Made by a program: the position numbers and the translations under genes
DNA from: Helicobacter_D sp964464895
Lineage (GTDB): Bacteria > Campylobacterota > Campylobacteria > Campylobacterales > Helicobacteraceae
Assembly: GCA_964464895.1 (NCBI GenBank)
Contig: CAYXGY010000001.1
Coordinates: 496,001 to 560,000, forward strand
Length of the DNA: 64,000 bases
Reading direction: 5' to 3'
Notes under the pieces: generated by a model
Told to the model about the DNA's origin: nothing
Databases searched by the model: none
What the model saw: the letters and a program-made list of their open reading frames with translations, nothing else
Shown here: piece by piece, positions 8,028-17,064 of the stretch
Numbering within the stretch: position 1 is the stretch's first letter
Layout: each line of letters begins with the position of its first letter

Positions 8028-8750
8028 TCAAGGATTGGAAACAAAAACTTGCTCAAACACGCGTTTGCTAGGCCATTCAAATGCACTCAATCTTGCGTTT
8101 GGCTTGCTTTTGTGATAAACACAACCTGTGTCAATCGCAGCAAAATTCTCTGCAATCAAAACTTCTTTTTGCACATCGTGTCCAAAAACATTGAAGACTC
8201 TATATTGCTTTTTTGCTTCTTTTTGTATATTGTGCATTTTAAGCCTACTCCAAGTGATTGCTTGGGATTCTCTCTTGCGCGTTTTATAATAAGGCAGTCC
8301 AAATCCGTGTGTAACAAATAAACTATTTCCCTTCTCATCACATAAATCAACTTCCAAGAATCTCGGCAACTTTGCAAGCCATTCTAAATGCTCGTGAATC
8401 TTGTGCAAGCCACCATACTTCCGATAGCTTTCCATTGTTTCATAACCACCATTGCTAATCCACACACTTCCCCTGCCGCTGCTTGGAATCTTATGATAGT
8501 ATTCCAACATTATCTCTTCGTGATTCCCAAGCACACAAGCAAAGCCATTTGAGATTGCCAAATCAACCACTTCGCAACTTTTATCCCCCCTATCAATCAA
8601 ATCTCCTGTCAAAATAACTTGCGATTCCCATTTCTGTGGCAACTTCTCAATCAATAAACATAAAGTATCAAAGCAACCATGCACATCACCAATCACATAA
8701 ACAGGCTGCGAACTATCAATCTCCTTCGTTCCTAGTCTCAAATTTCCCAT
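8028..8750 (-). CDS. Calcineurin-like metallophosphoesterase (serine/threonine phosphatase family)
   Basis: 240 aa soluble enzyme of the PPP/calcineurin-like superfamily. The signature motifs are in order: GDVHG (21-25), GDLIDRGD (49-56), GNHE (75-78), then VTHGFGLP and FGHD carrying the later metal-binding histidines. These bind two metal ions. Bacterial members are either protein phosphatases (PrpA-like) or diadenosine tetraphosphatase-like enzymes, and the sequence alone does not decide between them. The start has only a weak ribosome site. It is convergent with the ankyrin gene and 15 bp downstream of pit, with which it may be cotranscribed. Confidence 0.85.
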   Translation of the reverse strand: MGNLRLGTKEIDSSQPVYVIGDVHGCFDTLCLLIEKLPQKWESQVILTGDLIDRGDKSCEVVDLAISNGFACVLGNHEEIMLEYYHKIPSSGRGSVWISNGGYETMESYRKYGGLHKIHEHLEWLAKLPRFLEVDLCDEKGNSLFVTHGFGLPYYKTRKRESQAITWSRLKMHNIQKEAKKQYRVFNVFGHDVQKEVLIAENFAAIDTGCVYHKSKPNARLSAFEWPSKRVFEQVFVSNP

Positions 8751-8765
8751 TTCTGCAAACTATGA

Positions 8766-10355
8766 TTAAAATCCAATCGCAGAAAGAATAAAATAACAAA
8801 CCGCGCTAAAAATTGCAGATACAGGCACGGTAATAACCCACGCAGCGATAATTTTATTGATTGCGGAACGTTTAACAAGTTCTTCTTGATAGGCTTCTTT
8901 AAGTCTTTCTTGTTCTTTTTTCTTCAATTCTGGAATATTGATATTTTTGGCTTTATTAGATTTCTTTTTTGCCTTTTTATTGTCAATGCTTTTTAGAATC
9001 GCTCTTTTTCTTCTAATAGACGCATTACGGAATTTATCCAAAAATTCCTTGACTTTTTCGCTATCCTCTCCCTTACGAGATTCTAAAATCTTTAATTCCA
9101 TTTCTTTATATTGTCTCTTCAAATGCTCACGCAAAAATCCCACACCAAAAATTGCACCAATCGCAATGTGTGTGGAGCTTACAGGCATTCCTAATTCGCT
9201 TGCAATGAGCACCGTTAGGGCAGCACTCATTGCGATACAATAAGCACGCATTTGGTCTAATTCCGTAATCTCGCCTCCTACTGTGCGAATCAATCTTGGT
9301 CCAAAAAGCGCAAGCCCGATAGAGATTCCAAGCCCACCAATGAGCATAATCCAAAAGGGCACATTCATATTGCCAAACTCAAAAGCAACTTTCAAGGAAT
9401 TGTTGATTGCCGCTAAAGGTCCCACGGCATTTGCCACATCATTTGCACCGTGTGCAAAACTTAAAAGTGCCACAGCAAAAATCAATGGAATCGTAAAGAG
9501 CTTATTAATTTCTTCTTTTTTGTTTTCTAGTTTCTCTAAAGCCTTTTTGATGATAGGCTTGACGACAAATAGCACAACAATCGCAATCGCTAAACTAAGT
9601 CCAAATGCGATTTTACTGTCCAATGTGATAATGTGTCTTAAGCCCTTATTAATCAAATACAAACTAAACGCCCAAGTCATAAAAGCGATCAAGTAAGGCA
9701 CAACATTCTCTGCTGATATTTTTTTATTCTTTTTATAAGTAATGGTGTGCTTAATGAAAAATAATAAAATCGCAGCAATGATTCCACCCATCACGGGAGA
9801 AATTACCCAACTCCCAACGATTCCACCTAATTCACTCCAATTTGCCACCCCAAATCCACCTGCTGCGATTCCAGCACCCAAAATCCCACCCACAATTGCG
9901 TGCGTTGTAGAAACAGGCGCACCAATCACAGTCGCAATATTTAGCCAAATTGCCCCAGAAACTAAGGCAGCAAGCATTAAAGTAACAAACTGCTTAGGGT
10001 CTCCAATCGCATCAACAGAAATAATCCCAGAACTCACAGTGCTCACGACTTCCCCTCCCGCAACCAATGCCCCTAAAATCTCACATACAGCCGCAATAAT
10101 GATTGCCCCCGTCATTGTCAAGGCTTTTGAACCCACTGCGGGACCCATATTGTTTGCTACATCATTTGCACCAATATTCAATGCCATATAGCCACCAACG
10201 ATTGCCGCAAAGCCTAATAAAATCGGATTTGTAACACTTTCTGCAAAAGCAACCATCATAATAATCACAAGCACAAACAAAAAGATAACGCTTGCTTTTT
10301 GTAAATTTTCTTTGTTTATCTTAAACCCTCTATCGGGTTGCAACAAATTCTCCAT
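8766..10355 (-). CDS. pit: Inorganic phosphate transporter, PiT family
   Basis: 529 aa inner-membrane protein with about ten or more helices. The duplicated PiT signature is visible as GANDVANNMGPAVGS near residue 65 and GANDVANAVGPLAA in the second half. A large charged cytoplasmic loop (about residues 405-480, rich in K and E) lies between later helices. The family moves phosphate (often as metal-phosphate) with protons or sodium. The ATG at 10355 is preferred over a TTG three bases upstream because the SD GGGAGAG is then six bases away. The 245 bp upstream of pit is AT-rich with no gene. Confidence 0.93.
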   Translation of the reverse strand: MENLLQPDRGFKINKENLQKASVIFLFVLVIIMMVAFAESVTNPILLGFAAIVGGYMALNIGANDVANNMGPAVGSKALTMTGAIIIAAVCEILGALVAGGEVVSTVSSGIISVDAIGDPKQFVTLMLAALVSGAIWLNIATVIGAPVSTTHAIVGGILGAGIAAGGFGVANWSELGGIVGSWVISPVMGGIIAAILLFFIKHTITYKKNKKISAENVVPYLIAFMTWAFSLYLINKGLRHIITLDSKIAFGLSLAIAIVVLFVVKPIIKKALEKLENKKEEINKLFTIPLIFAVALLSFAHGANDVANAVGPLAAINNSLKVAFEFGNMNVPFWIMLIGGLGISIGLALFGPRLIRTVGGEITELDQMRAYCIAMSAALTVLIASELGMPVSSTHIAIGAIFGVGFLREHLKRQYKEMELKILESRKGEDSEKVKEFLDKFRNASIRRKRAILKSIDNKKAKKKSNKAKNINIPELKKKEQERLKEAYQEELVKRSAINKIIAAWVITVPVSAIFSAVCYFILSAIGF

Positions 10356-10603
10356 CAATCTCTCCCTTTTAAATAATTTATTAATTCTTAAATTTTAGAA
10401 TCAATTAAAAAATTCTATCAAAACTTATAATCAAAAAGCAACAAAATTTTCTTTATAAAAATCATAAAATGAAGCTTAATTTGCTTAGTGAATAGATTTA
10501 CACCTCTTTAAATTATTTCTATCCTTACAAGCTTATAGTTTTTCATAGTAGTATTGTTTAAATTCTGCAAATCTAAAATATAAGCAAGGCTTCGCTACCG
10601 ATT

Positions 10604-11053
10604 CTATTCCAACATATTTTTAAGTGCCTCACTGATACGTTTGCCATTTGCGACATCTCCCAATGTTTTACTTGCTACTCCCATAATTTTACCCATATCC
10701 TTTTTGGATTTCGTCCCTAATTCACTCAAGATTTTTTCTAGCGCATTCTTCAAATCTTCGTCATTTAATTGTTTTGGCAAATATTCCATAATTACTTGCA
10801 TTTCAAAATCCTCTTTTTGGTAAAGGTCTTCCCGCCCAGCTTTTTTGTAGGCTTCTGCTGCTTCAGAACGTTGCTTATAAGCTTTTTTAAGAATCGCGAT
10901 GACATCTTCATCTTCTAAAACTTTCCGTTCATCTACTTCAATTTGCTTTAATGCGCTACTCAACATTCTTAATGCGTCCCGCTTTTCCTTGTGATTCTCT
11001 TTCATAGCACTCTTAATATCATTTAAGATTTTCTCTTTGATAGCACTTGACAT
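10604..11053 (-). CDS. GatB/YqeY domain protein
   Basis: 149 aa, full length for the YqeY family, which resembles the C-terminal tail domain of the GatB subunit of tRNA amidotransferase. The family pattern is plain: KEKILNDIKSAMKENHKEKRDALRMLSSALKQIEVDERK at the start and MGKIMGVASKTLGDVANGKRISEALKNML at the end. The function of the stand-alone protein is not well defined, and tRNA-linked roles are assumed. It is divergent from flgH, and its start lies only 15 bp from the sigma54 box of flgH. Confidence 0.9.
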   Translation of the reverse strand: MSSAIKEKILNDIKSAMKENHKEKRDALRMLSSALKQIEVDERKVLEDEDVIAILKKAYKQRSEAAEAYKKAGREDLYQKEDFEMQVIMEYLPKQLNDEDLKNALEKILSELGTKSKKDMGKIMGVASKTLGDVANGKRISEALKNMLE

Positions 11054-11067
11054 TATTATCCTTTATT

Positions 11068-11085
11068 TTGGAATGGGCTTTGCTT
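11068..11085 (+). promoter_or_regulatory. Sigma54 (RpoN) promoter of flgH
   Basis: TTGGAATGGGCTTTGCTT matches the epsilonproteobacterial RpoN pattern TTGGAAC-N5-TTGCTT with one mismatch. GG (11070-11071) and GC (11082-11083) are separated by exactly 10 bases. The predicted start near 11095 leaves a leader of about 41 bases before the flgH ATG. Rod, ring and hook genes are a known RpoN class in Campylobacter and Helicobacter. Confidence 0.8.
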
Positions 11086-11135
11086 AGCTCTATAAAAATT
11101 TAGGATTATACCTAAAATTGACATAAGGAAATGCT

Positions 11136-11873
11136 ATGAAACTTAAAAGTGTCTTTTTAAAATCCACACTAGCCCTTGTATGTCCTTTCGCATTAGGATT
11201 TTATTTCAGCGGTTGCGCGACAACAGACCCACAAATTTCTTTCCGCCCACCCGCCTATGTAGAAGAATTGCCTCCAAAAGAAGATGAGGATAACTTCGGC
11301 AATCCCGGAAGTATTTTTGGACAAGGAGACAATCTACTCTTTTCTGACCGCCGCGCAATGCAACTCAATGATTTAGTTACCGTCATTATCAATCAAACAG
11401 CGCAAGCAAGTTCTACTGCAAACAAGAATCTTAATGAGACTTCAAACTCCAACCTCACAGGTCCGGGGGTTACTTTTGGAGGTCCTAGTGAAAGCATTGC
11501 CAAACTCACAGGCAAATTAAGCAATCTTACGGCATTTGGAATCACGAGTGGCAATAATACCTCAACCTATCAAGGAAACGGCTCACAAAATCGTCAAGAA
11601 ACTTTCTCTACAACGATTGCAGCACGTATCATTAAAGTAATGCAAAATGGAAATTACTTCATTGAAGGAAGTCGCGAAGTGCTCATTAATGGTGAAAAAC
11701 AAATTATTCATCTAAGCGGCGTCGTGCGCCCCACAGATATTGCACGTAATAATACCATAGAATCCCAATATATTGCAGATGCTAAAATTATGTATGACAC
11801 GCAAGGGGAATTAAAAAGAAGCACAGAAAAAGGTTGGGGAACAAAACTTATTGAATCTGTTTGGCCCTTTTAA
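11136..11873 (+). CDS. flgH: FlgH, flagellar L-ring lipoprotein
   Basis: 245 aa outer-membrane L-ring protein of the flagellar basal body. The N-terminal signal ends in the lipobox FSGC (C about 27). The family core is clear: DNLLFSDRRAMQLNDLVTVIINQTAQASSTANKN, then LTAFGITSGNNTSTYQGNGSQNRQETFSTTIAARIIKVMQNGNYFIEGSREVLINGEKQ and LSGVVRPTDIARNNTIESQYIADAKIMYDTQGEL. Length is normal. The SD is AAGGAA. It is transcribed alone from a sigma54 promoter. Confidence 0.96.
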   Translation: MKLKSVFLKSTLALVCPFALGFYFSGCATTDPQISFRPPAYVEELPPKEDEDNFGNPGSIFGQGDNLLFSDRRAMQLNDLVTVIINQTAQASSTANKNLNETSNSNLTGPGVTFGGPSESIAKLTGKLSNLTAFGITSGNNTSTYQGNGSQNRQETFSTTIAARIIKVMQNGNYFIEGSREVLINGEKQIIHLSGVVRPTDIARNNTIESQYIADAKIMYDTQGELKRSTEKGWGTKLIESVWPF

Positions 11874-11928
11874 ATAAAATTTGGCTTCCTTTTGATAAAA
11901 TACGCAAATTTATTTAGAAAGGATTTGC

Positions 11929-13398
11929 GTGCATACACAACATTTTATCGGCACTCGTGGGGGACATGACATTGCCTTAACTTTTAAAGATGTGGTTTTA
12001 AACCCCAATGCTGCATTTGGAGGGCTTTGGGCAGCTAAAAAACTACCAAAATTTGATGATGACGCCATCAAAGAATTTAGCCAACTAGATTATGCAGAAT
12101 TAGCCCAAGAGATTTTTCATCAGTGGGGTTTAAATGTGCATAAAGAATTATTGGGAGAAGCATTAAAACTTTACCAAAATTTTGACGACCCAACAACTCC
12201 TGCACCTCTTTATTCTATCCACCCTTATCTTAATGTGCAAAAACTTTATTGCGGACCTACGCGTGCCTTTAAAGATATGGCGTTACAACCTTTTGGGACT
12301 TTGTTTAGTGGATTTTTAAGAGAATCCAAAAAAGAAACAGATTATCTGATTTTGGTTGCTACAAGCGGTGATACAGGACCTGCAACACTTCAAAGTTTTG
12401 CCAATAAACCCCATATCAAAGTCGTTTGTATTTATCCAGAAGGTGGTACAAGTGATGTCCAACGTCTGCAAATGACAACGATCAATGCAAACAATATTGA
12501 AGTCTTTGGCATTAAAGGGGATTTTGATGATGCGCAAGCCTTGCTAAAAAGTCTTCTTAAAGACCCAAAATTCAATGCGATTTTAAAGTCCAAAAATATT
12601 TGCCTAAGTGCTGCAAATAGTGTGAATTTCGGCAGAATCGCATTCCAGATTCTCTACCACGCTTACGCAAGTTTAAAAATCTTTAAAATCAATCATCATC
12701 GTAAAATTCATATCATCGTGCCAAGTGGCAACTTTGGTAATGCTTTAGGAGCATTTTATGCTAAACTTATGGGATTCCCCATTGAACGCATTTGGATTGC
12801 TTCTAATGCCAACAATATTTTAACAGAATTTATTAATACAGGCGTCTATGATATTTCAGAAAAAACCTTGCAAAAAACCTATTCACCCGCGATGGATATT
12901 TTAAAGAGCTCCAATATTGAGCGCGTGCTTTTTTCTTTATTTGACGCGCAACGTACAAGAGAGCTAATGGAATCCCTTGAGCAAACGAAACAATATAGCC
13001 TAACTAAAGAAGAACTTGCTTGGGTGCAAATGTATTTTAGTGCGACAAGTTGCGATGACGATTATTGTCTTAATATCATTAAAACTTATGCACAAAAAGG
13101 ATATATCCTAGACCCACACACAGCTTGTGGATTCAAAGCCTTTGAGGAAATTAAAGCCAAATTCCCTAACACTCCTTGTGTACTTTGCTCTACTGCGGAA
13201 TGGACAAAATTTGCCCCTACTTTGGCTAAAGCACTTGGTTTAGGGGATTTAGGAGACAAAGAGGCGTTAGAACAAATCTCTAAAACCTATAAAATCACGA
13301 TTCCAAAACAGATTTTCTCACTCTTTAATCAACCAGAGATTCATAATCAAGTCTTTGACAAAGAAGATTTAGGTCAAAAAATTTTAGAGTGGTTATAA
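11929..13398 (+). CDS. thrC: Threonine synthase
   Basis: 489 aa PLP enzyme converting O-phosphohomoserine to threonine. K115 in GPTRAFKDMALQPFG is the PLP lysine. The phosphate-binding loop is ATSGDTGPATLQSF and the cofactor region PSGNFGNALGAFYAK. It begins with the family pattern STRGG-like GTRGGHDIALTFKDVVLNPNAAFGGL. The start is GTG (11929) with GAAAGGAT before it, and a TAAAAT at about 11898 is a likely -10. First gene of thrC-glyQ-nif3-flgZ-waaA-rlu, with glyQ 9 bp downstream. Confidence 0.96.
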   Translation: MHTQHFIGTRGGHDIALTFKDVVLNPNAAFGGLWAAKKLPKFDDDAIKEFSQLDYAELAQEIFHQWGLNVHKELLGEALKLYQNFDDPTTPAPLYSIHPYLNVQKLYCGPTRAFKDMALQPFGTLFSGFLRESKKETDYLILVATSGDTGPATLQSFANKPHIKVVCIYPEGGTSDVQRLQMTTINANNIEVFGIKGDFDDAQALLKSLLKDPKFNAILKSKNICLSAANSVNFGRIAFQILYHAYASLKIFKINHHRKIHIIVPSGNFGNALGAFYAKLMGFPIERIWIASNANNILTEFINTGVYDISEKTLQKTYSPAMDILKSSNIERVLFSLFDAQRTRELMESLEQTKQYSLTKEELAWVQMYFSATSCDDDYCLNIIKTYAQKGYILDPHTACGFKAFEEIKAKFPNTPCVLCSTAEWTKFAPTLAKALGLGDLGDKEALEQISKTYKITIPKQIFSLFNQPEIHNQVFDKEDLGQKILEWL

Positions 13399-13407
13399 GG
13401 AATCTTG

Positions 13408-14292
13408 ATGCTGTATTTTTCCGATTTACTTTTAAAACTGCAACAATTTTGGCGTGAGCAAAATTGTCTCATTATCCAACCCTATGATATTCCAGCAGGT
13501 GCGGGTACTTTCCACCCTGCCACAATGCTTAGAAGCTTGGATTCCAAGCCTTGGAGTGTAGCTTATGTTGCCCCCTCTCGTCGCCCAACAGACGGACGCT
13601 ATGGAGAAAATCCGAATCGCTTAGGCAGTTATTATCAATTTCAAGTCCTGATTAAACCTAGCCCAAACAATATTCAAGAGCTATATTTAAAGAGTTTAGA
13701 ATACTTGGGATTGAATTTAAAAGAACACGATATTCGATTTGTTGAAGATAATTGGGAATCCCCAACACTTGGAGCTTGGGGCTTGGGTTGGGAAGTTTGG
13801 CTAGATGGTATGGAAGTAACGCAATTTACTTATTTTCAACAAGTTGGAGGGATTCCTTGCGACCCTGTGGCAGTTGAAATTACTTATGGAACAGAAAGAT
13901 TGGCGATGTATTTGCAAGGTGTAGAAAATGTTTTTGCTATCCAATGGAGTGAGCATTACACCTACGCAGATGTGCATTTAGAGGGAGAATATGAATTTTC
14001 AAAATACAATTTTGAAGTTGCCGATACTGCGATGCTATTTGAATTTTTTGCCAAAATGCAAAGTGAGGGGCATCAAGCCTTAAAGGCGGGCTTACCTCTA
14101 CCAGCTTACGATTGTGCAATGCTTGCAAGCCATTTATTTAATGTATTAGACGCTAGGAAGGCTATCTCTGCAACAGAGCGTCAAAATTACATTTTAAAAA
14201 TCCGCGAACTTTCCAAAGCTTGCGCTACATTATATAAAGAGCAAGAACCTATGCGTCAAGAGCGATTAAAGTATGCGAAGCAAAATCTCTAA
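13408..14292 (+). CDS. glyQ: Glycine--tRNA ligase alpha subunit
   Basis: 294 aa class II aminoacyl-tRNA synthetase subunit. It begins MLYFSDLLLKLQQFWREQNCLIIQPYDIPAGAGTFHPATML and contains SRRPTDGRYGENPNRLGSYYQFQVLIKPSP and EVWLDGMEVTQFTYFQQVGG, all hallmarks of the alpha subunit of the alpha2-beta2 enzyme. The beta subunit gene (glyS) is not in the window, a separation common in Helicobacter. I use ATG 13408 because the AAGG is then seven bases away. A TTG three bases earlier is too close. Its last 20 bp overlap the next gene. Confidence 0.96.
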   Translation: MLYFSDLLLKLQQFWREQNCLIIQPYDIPAGAGTFHPATMLRSLDSKPWSVAYVAPSRRPTDGRYGENPNRLGSYYQFQVLIKPSPNNIQELYLKSLEYLGLNLKEHDIRFVEDNWESPTLGAWGLGWEVWLDGMEVTQFTYFQQVGGIPCDPVAVEITYGTERLAMYLQGVENVFAIQWSEHYTYADVHLEGEYEFSKYNFEVADTAMLFEFFAKMQSEGHQALKAGLPLPAYDCAMLASHLFNVLDARKAISATERQNYILKIRELSKACATLYKEQEPMRQERLKYAKQNL

Positions 14293-15055
14293 ACCCTCGC
14301 AAGATTCTAATGCAGAATCGCAAAGACATAAAGTTGCCACGATTCTAAACTTTTTAGATACCCTAAGCCCTTTTGAATTACAAGAATCTTGGGATAATTC
14401 AGGCTTGCTTCTAGGCGCACCCAATCACTATTTCAGAACGATTTATTTAAGCTTGGAAGTAACTTGTGAAATTTTAGAGAGAATAGAAAAAGATTCTTTA
14501 CTCATTACACATCACCCCTTGATTTTTAATCCGCTCAAAACATTGATTCTTGAGCATTATCCCGCAAAATTACTGCAAATAGCAATGGCAAAAAATATCC
14601 AATTAATTGCTATGCACACGAACTTTGACAAAACCCACTTAGGTAAATATGTCACACAAAGGATTCTAAAAATCACAGACTTTGAACAAGATGATTTTGC
14701 TGTCCATTTCCAATGGAATGGCACTTTAGAATCCCTTTGCTCACACATTAAAGAAAATTTTGCCCTAAAGCAGTTAAAAATCACTCCTTCCCCCAATCAA
14801 CATTGTCAAAACATTGCACTCATTACAGGAAGTGGTGGGGGGTTTGTGCATCATCTTGAAAATGTAGATTGTCTCATCACAGGCGATGTCAAGTATCACG
14901 AAGCAATGGAAGCCATAGCGCGCAATCTTCATATCATTGATTGCGGACATTACGAATTGGAACGTTACTTCGGTGAGATTCTCTTGCCTTTTTTGACAAA
15001 TCAAGGCTATAAAGCTATAATTTTAGATTCACAAAATCCCTTTAATTTTGTCTAA
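14273..15055 (+). CDS. Nif3-like dinuclear metal-centre protein
   Basis: 260 aa, family of the NIF3/YbgI hexameric proteins that bind two metal ions. Metal-binding features include LLITHHPLIF, MHTNFDKTH, GDVKYHEAMEA and the late HYELERYFGE. The fold opens with LSPFELQESWDNSGLLLG. Its biochemical role is uncertain (proposed hydrolase or GTP cyclohydrolase I-like activities in the family). The first 25 residues are a low-complexity polar lead not needed by the fold, so a later start cannot be excluded. The gene overlaps glyQ by 20 bp and precedes flgZ. Confidence 0.88.
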   Translation: MRSKISKPSQDSNAESQRHKVATILNFLDTLSPFELQESWDNSGLLLGAPNHYFRTIYLSLEVTCEILERIEKDSLLITHHPLIFNPLKTLILEHYPAKLLQIAMAKNIQLIAMHTNFDKTHLGKYVTQRILKITDFEQDDFAVHFQWNGTLESLCSHIKENFALKQLKITPSPNQHCQNIALITGSGGGFVHHLENVDCLITGDVKYHEAMEAIARNLHIIDCGHYELERYFGEILLPFLTNQGYKAIILDSQNPFNFV

Positions 15056-15079
15056 TATCTTAAATCTTTGGAGCTATGT

Positions 15080-15793
15080 ATGAATAAGCATTTAAGCCAA
15101 TTAATTGAAATTGCAAATCTTGATAAAGAAATTGATTCTTTTGAACCTCGCATCAAAGAAGTCAAAAAGGAACTCAATCGGATTGAAGAGGAAGAGGATT
15201 CTCTCAATCGTGAAGTAGAAGAGCTTGAGAGTGCTGCGCGGGATATTTCACTCTCTATCCAAAAAAACGAAAATCATTTGGAGGATTTATCCCTAAAATT
15301 AGAAGAAATTTCCAATAAAACAAAACTCATCAGAACAGAAAAAGAAAGCAAAGCATTGAGCTTAGAAGAAGAGCTCGCCAAAGAACAAATTACTTTTGCC
15401 AATGAAGAAATTGCTCGTTTAAACACATTGATAGATTCCAAAAAAAATTCCATTAATGCTCTTAAAGAAAAAATTAATGCCTTACAAGAGGAGCAAAAAG
15501 AAGTCGCGCAGAAAGTAGAAGTAGAAGTCCAAAAAGTCAAAGAAGAACAAAAAGTTGTTTTTACCCAAAAAGAAGAACTTGTTAGCAAAATGGACCAGAA
15601 AATCATCTCCTTTTACGAAAAAATCCGCAAATGGGCAAAGAATACAAGTGTTGTGCCCGTTACGCGTCAAGCTTGTGGGGGTTGCTTTATTCGCATTAAT
15701 GACAAAATTTACTCTGATGTTATCCGCTCTGATGATATTATTACATGCCCACATTGCGGAAGAATCCTCTATTTCCAAGAAGAAAATTCATAG
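15080..15793 (+). CDS. flgZ: FlgZ/HP0958-type coiled-coil zinc-ribbon protein
   Basis: 237 aa from ATG 15080. A TTG 12 bases earlier is the SD region itself (TTGGAG). Residues about 10-170 form a long charged coiled coil. A C-terminal zinc ribbon has C199/C202 (CGGC) and C223/C226 (CPHC). The tail FYEKIRKWAKNTSVVPVTRQACGGCFIRINDKIYSDVI is very close to what I recall of H. pylori HP0958, which stabilises RpoN and binds flaA mRNA. The position between the Nif3 gene and waaA repeats the HP0959-HP0958-HP0957 order. A role in the sigma54 flagellar circuit is inferred. Confidence 0.9.
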   Translation: MNKHLSQLIEIANLDKEIDSFEPRIKEVKKELNRIEEEEDSLNREVEELESAARDISLSIQKNENHLEDLSLKLEEISNKTKLIRTEKESKALSLEEELAKEQITFANEEIARLNTLIDSKKNSINALKEKINALQEEQKEVAQKVEVEVQKVKEEQKVVFTQKEELVSKMDQKIISFYEKIRKWAKNTSVVPVTRQACGGCFIRINDKIYSDVIRSDDIITCPHCGRILYFQEENS

Positions 15794-15799
15794 TTTAGA

Positions 15800-17053
15800 A
15801 TGAAATGTTTTGTCGGTATTTATTATCTTGTGCTTTGGGTGGCGCATTTTTGCGCTATGCCTTTCCTCTATCTCTTAAGTTTTAAATCAAAATATCGTTT
15901 CTCCCTTAAAAAACGTTTTTTTGTTCCAGACCCCCTACCTCAAGAGGCTATGGGATTCCAACTCCATTGGTTGCACGCTTGTTCCTTTGGAGAAGTGAAA
16001 TCCCTGCAAAGTATTATAGATTCTCTTGCGCAACAACTCTCTAATGAGGAGAGGATTTTACTTACAACAACAACACAAACAGGGTTCAATCTTGCTTGCA
16101 AACTCTACCCAAATTGCATTGTACGTTATTTGCCTTTTGAAACTCTGCTTCCTTTTTGGCTACGCAATCACTCCCTTGCAAGCCTTACATTAGTAGAAGC
16201 CGAGCTCTGGCTTATGCCTTTAGTTTGCGCCAAAAGCAAAGGGGCTAAGACTCTGCTTATTAATGCTAGAATTTCTCAACATTCTTTCCCACGTTATAAA
16301 AGATTCCGCTTTTTTTATTGCAGACTTTTTAGTCTTATAGAGCAAATTTTCTGTCAAACATCTTCTGATGCAGCACGACTAGCAGCATTAGGAGCTCAAA
16401 ATATTAGCATTATAGGAAATCTCAAATTAGCTGAAATTCCACAAACCAACACCCATTATACTAGCCCAAAGCAACCTTTGTGGGTGGTTGCTAGCACACA
16501 CCGCAAACACAATCAAAGTGAAGAAGTCTTGATTTTAGAAGCCATTGTAAAAGCATTTTTAGAGGATTACGATTCTATTCAAGAATCTTTACAATTAATG
16601 CCACGTTTTTTATTTGCACCTCGTCACCCTGAACGTTTTTCAGAAGTAGAAACCCAATTAAATCAAATCTTAGCCTCTCACTTTCTCCCTTGTTTAGTGA
16701 AAACTTCTGAAGTCGGAGTGCAAAATGCGCTCAATGCACCTTTCATTTTATTAGATTCCTTGGGGGAGCTTAACAATCTCTACAAAATTGCGCAAGGCGT
16801 CATCTTAGGCGGAAGCTTCCTAAAGGACATTGGGGGGCATAATCCAATAGAGCCTGCATTTTTCCGCACTAAACTTATCAGTGGAGATTATATCTTCAAT
16901 CAAAAAGCACTTTTTGCAAGCATACAAAACTACACATTATGCAAGATTCAAAACTTACCACAAGTCTTACAAAAACGTGAGATTCTAAAAAATGCAAAAA
17001 TCACCAAAAAGCTAAATCTTGAACAAATCATTCAAGCAATTCGTGTCAATTAA
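15800..17053 (+). CDS. waaA: 3-deoxy-D-manno-octulosonic acid (Kdo) transferase
   Basis: 417 aa inner-membrane glycosyltransferase (GT30) that attaches Kdo to lipid A precursors. It has an N-terminal membrane anchor (YYLVLWVAHFCAMPFLYLLS) and a basic patch after it. Family motifs are WLHACSFGEVKSLQSII, TTTTQTGFNLA, LVEAELW (catalytic Glu) and the donor-binding LGGSFLKDIGGHNPIEPAFF. The start ATG has little ribosome site, which suggests coupling to flgZ 6 bp upstream. Followed at 11 bp by the pseudouridine synthase gene. Confidence 0.94.
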   Translation: MKCFVGIYYLVLWVAHFCAMPFLYLLSFKSKYRFSLKKRFFVPDPLPQEAMGFQLHWLHACSFGEVKSLQSIIDSLAQQLSNEERILLTTTTQTGFNLACKLYPNCIVRYLPFETLLPFWLRNHSLASLTLVEAELWLMPLVCAKSKGAKTLLINARISQHSFPRYKRFRFFYCRLFSLIEQIFCQTSSDAARLAALGAQNISIIGNLKLAEIPQTNTHYTSPKQPLWVVASTHRKHNQSEEVLILEAIVKAFLEDYDSIQESLQLMPRFLFAPRHPERFSEVETQLNQILASHFLPCLVKTSEVGVQNALNAPFILLDSLGELNNLYKIAQGVILGGSFLKDIGGHNPIEPAFFRTKLISGDYIFNQKALFASIQNYTLCKIQNLPQVLQKREILKNAKITKKLNLEQIIQAIRVN

Positions 17054-17064
17054 GGATTGGTTTA

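Noticed and set aside
8938..10191. Several plus-strand frames opposite pit
   Set aside because: They are shadows of the strongly supported Pit transporter on the other strand, with no ribosome sites or family features. The same holds for the frames opposite napA, valS, uvrA and htpG.
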